Positions 43,659 through 52,472 of a stretch of 64,000 bases of DNA are shown here, piece by piece. The stretch's first letter is position 1; each line of letters opens with the position of its first letter. The DNA is from Luxibacter massiliensis (lineage in GTDB: Bacteria; Bacillota; Clostridia; Lachnospirales; Lachnospiraceae). The notes beneath the pieces are model-generated. The model saw only the letters and a program-made list of their open reading frames with translations, was not told the origin of the DNA and did not search any database. The position numbers and the translations under genes are program-made. Location: contig NZ_UWOE01000002.1 in the NCBI RefSeq assembly GCF_900604355.1, positions 186,001 through 250,000 of the forward strand. The letters are read 5' to 3'.

Positions 43659-44171
43659 ATGGACTTAGACGAGAAATATATGAGAGAAGCTATTAGACAG
43701 GCGAAAAAGGCATATGCCTTGGAGGAAGTACCGATTGGGTGTGTGATTGTTTTTCAGGATAAAATTATTGGACGGGGATATAACAGGCGCACTATAGATA
43801 AAAATACACTGGCCCATGCGGAGCTGATCGCAATTAAAAAAGCCAGCAGAAAGCTGGGGGACTGGCGGCTCGAGGACTGCACAATGTACGTTACCCTGGA
43901 ACCATGCCAAATGTGTTCCGGCGCTATTATACAAGCCAGGATCAAACGTGTTGTCGTAGGTTGTATGAACCCAAAAGCAGGATGCGCAGGCTCCATCCTG
44001 AATCTGCTTGACATGCAGGAATTTAATCATCAGTGTGAACTCACAACAGGTGTGCTGGAAACGGAATGCAGTACTATGATGAAACAATTCTTTACAGAAC
44101 TGCGCAAGATTCATAAACAAAAGAAACAGAAAGCACAACAAGATATAGAAGGAAGAGAAAGGATGCAGTAG
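43659..44171 (+). CDS. tadA: tRNA(adenine-34) deaminase
   Basis: A 170-residue zinc deaminase that makes inosine at the wobble base of tRNA-Arg(ACG). The zinc site is HAELIAI together with PCQMCSGAIIQ; EVPIGCVIV and NRRTIDKNTLAHAE are typical. It is convergent with the SRP RNA gene, a pairing common in Bacillota. Confidence 0.96.
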   Translation: MDLDEKYMREAIRQAKKAYALEEVPIGCVIVFQDKIIGRGYNRRTIDKNTLAHAELIAIKKASRKLGDWRLEDCTMYVTLEPCQMCSGAIIQARIKRVVVGCMNPKAGCAGSILNLLDMQEFNHQCELTTGVLETECSTMMKQFFTELRKIHKQKKQKAQQDIEGRERMQ

Positions 44172-44181
44172 TAGAGAAAAC

Positions 44182-44236
44182 AAAAATCCCATCCGCTAAT
44201 GCTGCAAGGCAAACTGGCCTTGTAATACTTAGGGAT
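44182..44236 (-). terminator. Terminator of the SRP RNA gene
   Basis: On the minus strand ATCCC, an imperfect stem and the inner hairpin CAAGGC-CAGTTT-GCCTTG lead to GGGATTTTT. The T-run in that direction fits the SRP RNA transcript. Confidence 0.65.
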
Positions 44237-44257
44237 AGGAGTGATTTACTACTTTTT

Positions 44258-44521
44258 AACGTGCATTACGCTTCGAATGTATCTCCACAAACGTTACCTC
44301 GGCAGTTAACTCAACCCAGGCGCCCTTACGGCACCCGGAAGATTCTGCTTAGTGCTGCTTCGTTCCCGACCTGACACGGTTCACAGATTTCCGTCGCGTA
44401 AGACCCAGATCTCAACGCCACTTTCCGAGGGCAGCTTTGCAAATCAACACCCTCAGCGTAATATCACCCCTGCTATAGCGGATTGCAGGTACAAGGTACC
44501 GCTAACACCCCGGCTGCACGA
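44258..44521 (-). ncRNA. ffs: Large signal recognition particle RNA
   Basis: About 265 bases. The 5' part is the Alu-like domain (GCAGCCGGGGTGTTAGCGG). The Ffh-binding domain IV is clear: GTCAGGTCGGGAACGAAGC with AGCAC following. The ends can pair (CGTGC with GCACG). This is the large 6S-type RNA of Bacillota rather than the short 4.5S form. Exact ends are estimated from base pairing. Confidence 0.93.
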
Positions 44522-44610
44522 GATTTAATTTTACATTGTTTCAGACAAAATGTCAATGGAAAGGGACGTTTTCTTTCGCTTTTTATTTACTATACGTGGG
44601 AAGTATAGTA

Positions 44611-44693
44611 CAATTGGGGACGTAACAAAATGCAGTTTTGTTACGTCCCCAATTGAGTTTAGTGGTGTACCTATTTGGAGACGGACCTGTACC
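44611..44693 (-). repeat. GGTACAGGTC hairpin repeat, copy 3
   Basis: On the minus strand GGTACAGGTCC (44693-44683), a 27-base spacer, then a 20-bp perfect stem CAATTGGGGACGTAACAAAA against its complement (44611-44630 and 44636-44655). The longest and best-preserved stem of the family. It lies just upstream of the radical SAM gene. Confidence 0.85.
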
Positions 44694-44711
44694 AAAATGG
44701 AGATGGTATTT

Positions 44712-46415
44712 ATGATGAAAACGTTGTTGGTTGCAATTAATGCCAAGTTTATTCATTCTAATCTGGCGATTCACAGCCTAAAAGGCTATGCGGAGCTTAT
44801 GGGATGGCGGGTTGATACAGCAGAATATACAATTAATCAGAATATAGATCATATTCTGGCTGATATTTTTAAGCAGAAGCCAGAGCTGGTTTGTTTTTCT
44901 TGCTACTTATGGAATATAACATATGTGGAGTGTTTGTTAACGGAGATTAAAAAGATTTTACCTGATGTGCGTATATGGCTTGGGGGACCTGAGGTTTCTT
45001 TTGATGCCCCGCTGGTACTAGAAAGGTTCCGACAAGTAGATGGTGTAATGTGCGGAGAGGGAGAAGAGACATTTGCAGACCTTCTGAAATATTACAGTGG
45101 ACAGATTACTCGCCTAAGTGATATTAAAGGAATCGTATTTAGGCAGAAACAGGATGACGGTTTGTTTTATATTAAAGAAACGGATCAGAGGCCTGCCATG
45201 GATATGGGGAAACTTCCCTTTGTGTATAAAAATATAGATGGGTTTGAAAATAAAATTATTTATTATGAATCTAGCAGGGGGTGTCCTTTTTCCTGTAGTT
45301 ATTGCTTGTCTTCTATAGATAAATGTCTCAGGTTTCGAGAGATAGAATTGGTAAAGAAAGAGCTTCAAGCCTTTATTGATGCAGAAGTTCCGCAAGTTAA
45401 ATTTGTAGACAGGACATTTAACTGTAGGCATGAACATACGATGGCTGTCTGGTCCTATATCATTGAACACGATAAGGGCAAAACAAATTTTCATTTTGAA
45501 GTGGCGGCAGACTTATTCATTGAAGAGGAATTACAGCTATTAGAAAAAATGCGCCCAGGATTGATTCAGTTAGAGATTGGCATTCAGTCTACAAATGAAA
45601 CAACAATTTGTGAAATAAAACGGAGCATGAATTTTGTGAAGGTAAAAGAGAACGTAAGGAGAATCCATGCGAAGCGGAATATACATCAGCATTTGGATCT
45701 GATTGCAGGATTGCCTTACGAAAATTATGAAAGTTTCCGGAAATCTTTTAATGATGTTTATGAGCTGCATCCAGAACAATTACAGTTAGGGTTTTTAAAA
45801 GTTTTGAAGGGGTCATATATGCATAGCCAGGCAGAAGAATACGGGCTTACTTATCAAGAGCGCCCTCCTTTTGAAGTGCTATCGACTAAATGGCTTTCCT
45901 ACGCAGAAATACTGAAGTTAAAGACAGTGGAAGAGATGGTAGAGACATATTATAATAGCGGCCAGTTTGTCTGTACTATTCAGTTATTAGAAAAAGACTG
46001 GTCAGATAAATTTGGAATTTATGAAAAGATTGGAAGATACTATGAAGATAATAATTTGCACATCATAAATCATTCCCGGCTGGCAAGATATGAAATATTG
46101 TTTGATTTTATTTGCCGCCAGCCAGGGTTAAATATTGAGAAATACAAACAGTCGCTGACTATGGACTTATATTTGAGAGATAACGTAAAAAACAGGCCTG
46201 CATTTGCGGGAGAGACCGGTATTGCGAAAGCAGAGTCGGCAGCATTCTATGAAGCAGAGTCAAAGGAACACAGATACCTGAAAGGATATGAGCAATACGA
46301 CAAAAGACAGATGAGGAAAATGACACATCTTGAAAAAATCGATGGCCGTATAGTACTGTTTGACTATAAAAATAGAGATGCTTTGACAAATCAGGCACGG
46401 TTATTTTTCATTTAG
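44712..46415 (+). CDS. B12-binding domain radical SAM protein (DUF4080 type)
   Basis: A 567-residue protein. Residues 1-130 form a cobalamin-binding-like domain (LLVAINAKFIHSNLAIHSLKGYAEL, SCYLWNITYVECLLTEIKKILP, WLGGPEVSFD, VMCGEGEETFADLL). The radical SAM core has the cluster motif CPFSCSYC (about residue 192). The C-terminal portion (residues 380-567) is the DUF4080-type extension. Substrate unknown. I take ATG 44712, behind GGAGATGG; an upstream reading to 44550 runs through the repeat and is not coding. Repeat copies flank the gene, inverted. Confidence 0.9.
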   Translation: MMKTLLVAINAKFIHSNLAIHSLKGYAELMGWRVDTAEYTINQNIDHILADIFKQKPELVCFSCYLWNITYVECLLTEIKKILPDVRIWLGGPEVSFDAPLVLERFRQVDGVMCGEGEETFADLLKYYSGQITRLSDIKGIVFRQKQDDGLFYIKETDQRPAMDMGKLPFVYKNIDGFENKIIYYESSRGCPFSCSYCLSSIDKCLRFREIELVKKELQAFIDAEVPQVKFVDRTFNCRHEHTMAVWSYIIEHDKGKTNFHFEVAADLFIEEELQLLEKMRPGLIQLEIGIQSTNETTICEIKRSMNFVKVKENVRRIHAKRNIHQHLDLIAGLPYENYESFRKSFNDVYELHPEQLQLGFLKVLKGSYMHSQAEEYGLTYQERPPFEVLSTKWLSYAEILKLKTVEEMVETYYNSGQFVCTIQLLEKDWSDKFGIYEKIGRYYEDNNLHIINHSRLARYEILFDFICRQPGLNIEKYKQSLTMDLYLRDNVKNRPAFAGETGIAKAESAAFYEAESKEHRYLKGYEQYDKRQMRKMTHLEKIDGRIVLFDYKNRDALTNQARLFFI

Positions 46416-46472
46416 GTACAGGTCTGAATTCAATTAGGTACGTAACAAAAGCACAAAGGGTTACGTCCTAAA
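46414..46472 (+). repeat. GGTACAGGTC hairpin repeat, copy 4
   Basis: AGGTACAGGTCT (46414-46425), a short spacer, then TTAGG-T-ACGTAAC and the complementary arm GTTACGTCCTAA (46461-46472). It overlaps the stop codon of the radical SAM gene and lies opposite in direction to copy 3. Confidence 0.8.
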
Positions 46473-46487
46473 AGCAAAGGAGCCGCC

Positions 46488-47114
46488 ATGAAGAAACGTA
46501 CAAGGGAGATACTTGCTATACTCGATGCCCAGTATGGCCGTGAGTATGTGTGCTATCTGAATTATAATACCCCCTGGCAGTTATTGATCGCCACGATGCT
46601 CAGTGCGCAGTGTACAGACGCCAGGGTAAATATTGTGACAGAGGGTTTGTTTAAGAAATATGATACGCTGGAGAAGTTTGCAGAGGCAGATCTAAAGGAG
46701 CTGGAGCAGGATATTAAGCCTACTGGGTTTTACCACAATAAAGCTAAAAATATCATTGCGTGTACGAAGGCGCTGCTGGAGCGGTTTGGGGGAGAGGTGC
46801 CCAAAAGCCTGGAGGATCTTACCTCTCTCGCGGGGGTAGGGCGTAAGACTGCGAATGTTATCCGGGGGAATATATATCATGACCCCAGCGTTGTGGTTGA
46901 CACCCATGTAAAACGTATTTCGCGCCGTTTGGGGTTAACCTTCCAGGAGGATCCAGAGAAAATCGAGCAGGATTTAATGAAGGAGCTGCCCAGGGATCAC
47001 TGGATTTTATATAATATACAAATTATTACTTTTGGCCGGTCAATTTGTACGGCCAGGAGTCCAAAGTGCGCGGAATGCTTCTTGCAAAAATATTGTAAAG
47101 AGTATAAAATGTAA
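46488..47114 (+). CDS. nth: Endonuclease III
   Basis: A 208-residue DNA glycosylase/AP lyase for oxidised pyrimidines. The helix-hairpin-helix is LTSLAGVGRKTANVI with its catalytic Lys, the catalytic Asp lies in VVVDTHVKRIS, and the iron-sulfur cluster Cys are in CTARSPKCAECFLQKYC. Length equals the family norm. AAGGAGCCGCC precedes ATG 46488. Confidence 0.97.
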   Translation: MKKRTREILAILDAQYGREYVCYLNYNTPWQLLIATMLSAQCTDARVNIVTEGLFKKYDTLEKFAEADLKELEQDIKPTGFYHNKAKNIIACTKALLERFGGEVPKSLEDLTSLAGVGRKTANVIRGNIYHDPSVVVDTHVKRISRRLGLTFQEDPEKIEQDLMKELPRDHWILYNIQIITFGRSICTARSPKCAECFLQKYCKEYKM

Positions 47115-47451
47115 CCTATCTAACCGTGAATATAGATATAGTAGCCGGGTATTTCCGGGATATTATATAAAAGAGGTGAGTATCTGTGAATTTTTATAAC
47201 AAGAAAGTAAGAAGAATTTTTTCTATTGTCATTATCGTAATTATTTTGGCAATGGTAGCGACTATGGTAATTCCTTACCTTACAGTTTAGCATATAAAGC
47301 CGTTCATTTTAATTATACTCTTTATTTCATTAATATAAGTGTGGAGTGTGTCTTTGCCCGGATGGGATTCAGCGGCTTTAGTTTTTACTGACGATTATTT
47401 AAAGTACCAGTTATATACTGGGGGCAGGCGCCAGGAGTTTGAGGGGTATAT
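47115..47451. other. Intergenic region with a small membrane peptide gene
   Basis: About 340 bases. It contains the 34-residue membrane peptide frame at 47186-47290; the remaining 160 bases before the VanW gene show no clear promoter or terminator. Confidence 0.5.
47186..47290 (+). CDS. Small membrane peptide, possibly Prli42-like
   Basis: GTG 47186 lies behind AGAGGTGAG at good spacing and opens 34 codons: a basic start MNFYNKKVRRIFS followed by one membrane helix (IVIIVIILAMVATMVIPYL). The small basic-then-helix form recalls Prli42, the stressosome anchor of Listeria, which is about 31 residues, but the identity is weak. Below the length usually annotated. Confidence 0.6.
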   Translation: MNFYNKKVRRIFSIVIIVIILAMVATMVIPYLTV

Positions 47452-48972
47452 ATGGGAGACAAAGGAAGAAGAGACAGCAGGCATAAAGTGAGCAAGGCGG
47501 ATAAAAGAGCTATGTTAGGCATAGTTTTTGTCTTTCTGTGCGCGGCCGCCGTGATTTTATGTGTACAGCTTTATCTCCGCAGATATATTCAGAAGTTTGA
47601 AGCGGATACTATTATTCAGGGCGTCTATATTGGCAATACAGAAGTAGCCGGCCTGACTCTGAAGGAGGCGGAAGAAAGGGTCAAGAGTGATTTATCTGCT
47701 TATGCAGAAGAAAAAGTCCTCCTGACACTGGAAGACGGCAGGACTGGCCAGGTTACGCTGGGCAGCCTGGGACTGACTGTTGACAATCTGGACAGTGCGG
47801 CCAAGGAGGCAGTGGATTATGGGAAAAAGGGAAATGCAGCATCCTGCTATAAAATATTAAAGAAGGCTGAGAAAAAGCAGAACCATAAAAAATTTGAGGC
47901 TTCATATAAAATTACAGAGGAGTCTGCAGAAAAAGCATTGAAAGACGCGATGGGTGGCCTGCTAAATGTGCCGGAAAATGCAAAAGTGTCACAGGGTGAT
48001 TCCGGCATTGAGATTACGGAAGGCAAACCAGGTGAGACGATTGATATAAAAAAGACTGTAGCAGCCATTAACCAAATGCTTGGGGGGGATTGGGAAGGCA
48101 AAGGCGGAAGTGTCCGGGCATCAGTGACATATGTGGATCCAGATATTCAGGCAGATGATTTAAAGGATATGACAGATCTGCTGGGCAGTTATACAACTGT
48201 TTATGGAGGGGATCCAGGAAGCGCCCAGAATATAGAGAGTGGTGCAGGGCATATTGGCGGCCTTCTCCTGAAGCCTGGAGAGGAGATTTCGGTCAATGCC
48301 ATAATGGAACCATATACTGCAGAAAATGGTTATACAGAAGCTGATTCTTTTGAAGGAGATCAGGTGGTCCAGACTATGGGCGGAGGTATCTGCCAGGTAT
48401 CCACTACGCTGTATAATGCAGTGTTATTGGCGGAACTGGAGGTGACGGAGCGTTACCCCCATACGATGATGGTGTCCTATGTGGAGCCGTCCATGGATGC
48501 CGCTATTGCAGATGATGTGCTGGATCTTGGCCTAAAGAATAATTTGGATACCTCTATTTACATAGAATCTATTACAGCCGACAGCTGCCTGACATTTAAT
48601 ATATATGGGAAGGAAACACGTCCAGCCTCCAGAACTATCCAATATATAAGTGAGACAACAGAGACGAAAGACCCTGAAGGAAAAAGATTTGTGGCAACTC
48701 AGGATGCGGCCGGCATCTATTATACACAGAGTCCCGCGGAACCCGAAGTATCTGCAAGGCTCTGGAAAGCTGTATATGAAAATGGGGCGGAGGTTAGCCG
48801 TGATATTGTAAATTACAGCCAGTATCTGCCCTCGAAGGAGACGGTGGCTGTGGGTACTGCTTCTGAGAGGAAGGAGATAACAGATAAATTAAATGCGGCA
48901 ATACAGACCCAGGATGAGGCCACAATTATGAAGTGTATACAGGATATTCAAATATCTGGAACACAGCAGTAA
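47452..48972 (+). CDS. VanW-family cell-envelope protein
   Basis: A 506-residue protein with an N-terminal membrane segment (AMLGIVFVFLCAAAVILCVQLYLRR). Two peptidoglycan-binding-4-like domains follow (IGNTEVAGLTLKEAEERV; ASYKITEESAEKALKDAM). The VanW domain (about 255-400) shows HIGGLLLKPGEEISVNAI, GGGICQVSTTLYNAVLLAELEV and RYPHTMMVSYVEPSMDAAI. Related YoaR proteins are of unknown function despite the link of vanW to glycopeptide resistance. GAGGGGTATAT precedes ATG 47452. Confidence 0.93.
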   Translation: MGDKGRRDSRHKVSKADKRAMLGIVFVFLCAAAVILCVQLYLRRYIQKFEADTIIQGVYIGNTEVAGLTLKEAEERVKSDLSAYAEEKVLLTLEDGRTGQVTLGSLGLTVDNLDSAAKEAVDYGKKGNAASCYKILKKAEKKQNHKKFEASYKITEESAEKALKDAMGGLLNVPENAKVSQGDSGIEITEGKPGETIDIKKTVAAINQMLGGDWEGKGGSVRASVTYVDPDIQADDLKDMTDLLGSYTTVYGGDPGSAQNIESGAGHIGGLLLKPGEEISVNAIMEPYTAENGYTEADSFEGDQVVQTMGGGICQVSTTLYNAVLLAELEVTERYPHTMMVSYVEPSMDAAIADDVLDLGLKNNLDTSIYIESITADSCLTFNIYGKETRPASRTIQYISETTETKDPEGKRFVATQDAAGIYYTQSPAEPEVSARLWKAVYENGAEVSRDIVNYSQYLPSKETVAVGTASERKEITDKLNAAIQTQDEATIMKCIQDIQISGTQQ

Positions 48973-49062
48973 CTGGGATAATCAGCTAAACTTATATCTA
49001 AACCTCGCTCTTAGCCGTATGCTGGCAGGGGAGTATAATCAGTTATAAGGAGAAAAGGGTGT

Positions 49063-50136
49063 ATGAAAGCTGGAAATATTACACAGACTGTGTGGAAACG
49101 GTCTATATCAAGACAACTGAATTGCGCTGGGAGGGAGGATGGGTTCAGGCTATCGCCGGAAGAGTCACGTTCTGCCCTGCATGTAGGGGATAGTGCGGAC
49201 GCGGTTTGGTCTACTGCCTCGGCGGCGGGATTCTCCAGTGAAACGGGGGAATATGCACTGCTCAAAGTAGTCAATGACCTTGCTGCCGGAGGGGCCGTTC
49301 CGAAAGGGGTTTCTATACAGGCAATGCTGCCTCTGGACACAGAAGAGGATTGGCTGAAAGAGATGACGGTGAAACTGGCGGCTTTGTGTAACAGGATGAA
49401 AATAGACTTGACCTGTGTAAAGGCAGAAGTGATCCCAGGTTTTGTGAGGCCTATGGTATTTATAACAGGTATGGGGGTGGCCCCAAGGGGCCGGCTGCTC
49501 TGTGCAGGGAATGCCCTGCCGGGACAGGATATTGTTCTCTGCGGTTATATCGGACTGGAAGGGACCCTCCGCATACTGGCAGATAGTAAAGGTGAGCTGG
49601 AGCAGCGTTTCGTGCCTTCTTTTATCCGTCAGACAGAATCTCTGAAAAAGAATCTGGACGCTTCAGATTTTATATTTGCTGCGGCGCAGATGGGGATTCT
49701 AGCCATGCATCAGGCGGGAAGCGGAGGCATATTTGCCGCTTTGTGGGAGCTGGCGGAGGCTTCAGGGATAGGCCTGGAGATAGAGTTGCCAAGGCTGAGC
49801 ATAAGGCAGGAGACGGTAGAGATATGTGAGTATTATAATCTGAATCCTTATCAGCTTACCTCTGGAGGATGTATTTTGATGGCTGCAAAAGACGGGGATG
49901 CCCTGGTGGGAACACTGCAGAGGATGGGGGCGCGAGCCAGAAAGCTTGGGGTTGCCACAGATAAAAAGGATCGGGTAATCACAAGCGATGAAGAGAAAAG
50001 ATATTTAGAAAGGCCTGCACCGGATGAGCTGGTGCGCTGGCAGGAGCAGCGCTTGGCAGTACATGCCAAGGAAGCCATAGACAGTAAGGAGCCAAAAGGC
50101 GTAAATTCAGACATGCCCTTAGGGTATGATATGTGA
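49063..50136 (+). CDS. AIR synthase-related protein (HypE/ThiL-like fold)
   Basis: A 357-residue protein of the PurM/HypE/SelD superfamily of ATP-dependent dehydration or phosphorylation enzymes. The metal/ATP N-terminal motif is partly visible (LHVGDSADAVWSTASAAGFSSETG, YALLKVVNDLAAGGAVPKGVS), and the C-terminal domain has HQAGSGGIFAALWELAEASG and NLNPYQLTSGGCILMAAK. HypE's C-terminal Cys is absent, so hydrogenase cyanide formation is not indicated. It sits directly before the Lrp regulator and aminotransferase, which may point to amino-acid metabolism. Confidence 0.85.
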   Translation: MKAGNITQTVWKRSISRQLNCAGREDGFRLSPEESRSALHVGDSADAVWSTASAAGFSSETGEYALLKVVNDLAAGGAVPKGVSIQAMLPLDTEEDWLKEMTVKLAALCNRMKIDLTCVKAEVIPGFVRPMVFITGMGVAPRGRLLCAGNALPGQDIVLCGYIGLEGTLRILADSKGELEQRFVPSFIRQTESLKKNLDASDFIFAAAQMGILAMHQAGSGGIFAALWELAEASGIGLEIELPRLSIRQETVEICEYYNLNPYQLTSGGCILMAAKDGDALVGTLQRMGARARKLGVATDKKDRVITSDEEKRYLERPAPDELVRWQEQRLAVHAKEAIDSKEPKGVNSDMPLGYDM

Positions 50137-50167
50137 GAATAAGACAAAGGCATAGAGGAGGAAAAGC

Positions 50168-50668
50168 ATGGAAAGTGTGAACGGCATTAGAAATGAAATT
50201 TTGAGATATCTTGAGACTAACAGCAGAGTCAATCTCGGTGAGCTGGGTGTGCTGTTAGGCGCAGATGAGGCAACGGTGGCAAATGAAATTGCAGACATGG
50301 AAAAGGAGAAAATCATCTGTGGGTACCACACATTAATTGACTGGGACAAGGCAGGGGTAGAGAAAGTGACCGCATTGATTGAAGTAAGGGTGACGCCTCA
50401 GCGCAATCAGGGATTTGACCGGATTGCAGAGCGGATTTACAATTACCCGGAAGTACACGCCGTATATTTGATTTCAGGGGGATATGACTTACTTGTTACC
50501 CTGGAAGGAAAAACTTTAAAAGAAGTGTCACGGTTTGTGTCAGAGAAGCTTTCGCCAATTGATGAAGTCATTAGTACTGCTACATACTTTATTTTGAAGA
50601 AATATAAGGACCATGGGACTATACTAGTACCAAAGAAAGAATCAGAAAGGATGCTGGTGACGCCGTAA
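50168..50668 (+). CDS. Lrp/AsnC family transcriptional regulator
   Basis: A 166-residue regulator: N-terminal helix-turn-helix (RNEILRYLETNSRVNLGELGVLLGADEATVANEIADMEKEKII) and a C-terminal RAM ligand domain (VRVTPQRNQGFDRIAERIYNYPEVHAVYLISGGYDLLVTL). It overlaps the aminotransferase start by one base, so both are translated together, suggesting control of an amino-acid pathway. Confidence 0.94.
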   Translation: MESVNGIRNEILRYLETNSRVNLGELGVLLGADEATVANEIADMEKEKIICGYHTLIDWDKAGVEKVTALIEVRVTPQRNQGFDRIAERIYNYPEVHAVYLISGGYDLLVTLEGKTLKEVSRFVSEKLSPIDEVISTATYFILKKYKDHGTILVPKKESERMLVTP

Positions 50669-51837
50669 TGAGAAATCCATTATCTAAAAAAATAGTTGAG
50701 ATTCAGCCCTCCGGCATCCGCAAATTTTTCGACGTGGCAAATGAGATGAAGGATGCTATTTCCCTGGGAGTGGGGGAGCCGGACTTTGACACTCCGTGGA
50801 GGATACGGGAAGAAGGGATTTTTTCCCTGGAAAAAGGGCGTACTTTTTATACTTCTAATGCAGGGCTTCAGGAGCTGAGGGAGGAAATCTGCCGTTACCT
50901 TCAGCGTAAAATACACGTATCTTATTGCCCTAAAAAGGAGACTCTGATTACTGTAGGGGGCAGCGAGGCCATCGATGTGGCCCTGCGCTGTATGCTGGAT
51001 GCAGGGGACGAAGTCTTAATCCCCCAGCCAAGTTACGTCTCATATCTGCCCTGCGCTGTTATGGCGGACGGTGTTCCGGTTGTAATTCCACTCCAGTATG
51101 AGAATGAGTTCAAGCTGACAGTGGAGGATTTGGAGAAGTATACAACTCCCAGGACAAAAGTTTTGATTATGCCATTTCCCAACAACCCAACAGGTTCCAT
51201 TATGACAAGGGAAGAGCTGGAGCCAGTGGCGGAGTTTATAAAGGACCATGATATTTTTGTGCTGTCAGATGAGATTTATTCTGAGCTCACATATAAATCA
51301 GAACATGTGTCCATTGCGTCCCTGCCGGGAATGCGGGAGAGGACAATTGTGATTAACGGGTTTTCCAAAGGCTTTGCCATGACAGGATGGCGCCTCGGGT
51401 ATTGCTGCGGCCCTGAGGTCATTATTGAGCAGATGATAAAACTGCATCAATTTGCTATTATGTGTGCCCCTACAAACAGCCAGTATGCAGCTATTGAAGG
51501 GTTGAGAAACTGCGGGGATGAAGTGGAGGAAATGAGGAAATCCTATAATCAGAGAAGACGTTTTCTGATGCATGAGTTTGCACGTATGGGATTGGAGTGT
51601 TTTGAACCCTTTGGCGCATTTTATGTATTTCCCAGTATACAGGAGTTCAACATGACGGCAGAAGAGTTTGCCACCCGCCTGCTGAATGAAGAAAAGGTAG
51701 CGGTTGTGCCAGGAACAGCCTTTGGGGCCTGCGGCGAAGGCTTCCTGCGTATTTCTTATGCATATTCACTGGACGATCTCAAAGAAGCCTTAGGGCGCCT
51801 GGGAACATTTATACAGCGCCTGAGAAATGAGAGGTAG
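50668..51837 (+). CDS. Class I/II pyridoxal-phosphate aminotransferase
   Basis: A 389-residue aminotransferase, related to PatA/aspartate-type enzymes. The cofactor Lys is in VINGFSKGFAMTGWRLGY; ISLGVGEPDFDTPW, YTSNAGLQELREEI, PFPNNPTGSIM and VLSDEIYSELTY are fold I motifs. It forms a unit with the Lrp regulator (overlap) and the methyltransferase downstream. Confidence 0.95.
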   Translation: MRNPLSKKIVEIQPSGIRKFFDVANEMKDAISLGVGEPDFDTPWRIREEGIFSLEKGRTFYTSNAGLQELREEICRYLQRKIHVSYCPKKETLITVGGSEAIDVALRCMLDAGDEVLIPQPSYVSYLPCAVMADGVPVVIPLQYENEFKLTVEDLEKYTTPRTKVLIMPFPNNPTGSIMTREELEPVAEFIKDHDIFVLSDEIYSELTYKSEHVSIASLPGMRERTIVINGFSKGFAMTGWRLGYCCGPEVIIEQMIKLHQFAIMCAPTNSQYAAIEGLRNCGDEVEEMRKSYNQRRRFLMHEFARMGLECFEPFGAFYVFPSIQEFNMTAEEFATRLLNEEKVAVVPGTAFGACGEGFLRISYAYSLDDLKEALGRLGTFIQRLRNER

Positions 51838-51841
51838 GGTT

Positions 51842-52333
51842 ATGCTGAACATTGTGCTGCTTGAGCCGGAGATTCCCGCTAACACCGGAAATATTGGACG
51901 CACATGTGCGGCGACTAATACCCGGCTGCACCTGATAGAGCCATTGGGGTTTAAGCTAAATGAGAAATCACTGAAACGGGCAGGAATGGACTATTGGACA
52001 GAAATCGATGTGAAAACTTATATTGATTTTCAAGACTTTCAGGGACAGAACCCCGAGGCAAAACTGTATATGGCCACCACAAAGGCGGAGAAAATGTATA
52101 TAGAAGTATCCTATGAGCCGGACTGCTATATTATGTTTGGCAAAGAAAGCGCTGGGATACCCGAGGAGCTTCTGGTGAAATATAAAGAAAATTGTGTGCG
52201 CATACCAATGGTGGGGGATACCCGCTCCCTCAATCTGGGGAACTCGGCTGCAATTATATTATATGAGGCTTTGCGGCAGAACCAGTTTGCCGGGATGAGC
52301 CGGGAGGGGCGCCTCCATCATCTTACATGGTAG
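51842..52333 (+). CDS. trmL: tRNA (cytidine/uridine-2'-O-)-methyltransferase TrmL
   Basis: A 163-residue SPOUT methyltransferase that modifies wobble residue 34 of tRNA-Leu. It starts MLNIVLLEPEIPANTGNIGRTCAAT and has IMFGKESAGIPEELL and IPMVGDTRSLNLGNSAAIILYEALR, the knot region. ATG 51842 is preferred over the in-frame start at 51827 because GAGGTAGGG lies between them. Placed three bases after the aminotransferase. Confidence 0.95.
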   Translation: MLNIVLLEPEIPANTGNIGRTCAATNTRLHLIEPLGFKLNEKSLKRAGMDYWTEIDVKTYIDFQDFQGQNPEAKLYMATTKAEKMYIEVSYEPDCYIMFGKESAGIPEELLVKYKENCVRIPMVGDTRSLNLGNSAAIILYEALRQNQFAGMSREGRLHHLTW

Positions 52334-52472
52334 GAATTTTCATTATGGACTACAAAGAAAATGTATGCTATTCTAAAATTGAATTCCCAAGGGTACCCCG
52401 CAATGCATGCCCTTGAGGGCGGATGGACACTGAGGCGTCCAATAAGGCATATGCAGAAAGGCGGTGACAAAT

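Noticed and set aside
44258..44521. Short reading frames in the SRP RNA region
   Set aside because: The segment is explained fully by the conserved SRP RNA; no frame has a ribosome site.
44550..44711. Longer N-terminus for the radical SAM protein starting at 44550
   Set aside because: The first 54 codons translate the hairpin repeat; the domain begins naturally at MMKTLLVAINAKF with a ribosome site.
49063..50136. Hydrogenase maturation protein HypE
   Set aside because: The C-terminal Cys motif required for cyanide transfer is missing and no hydrogenase genes are near, so only the superfamily is assigned.
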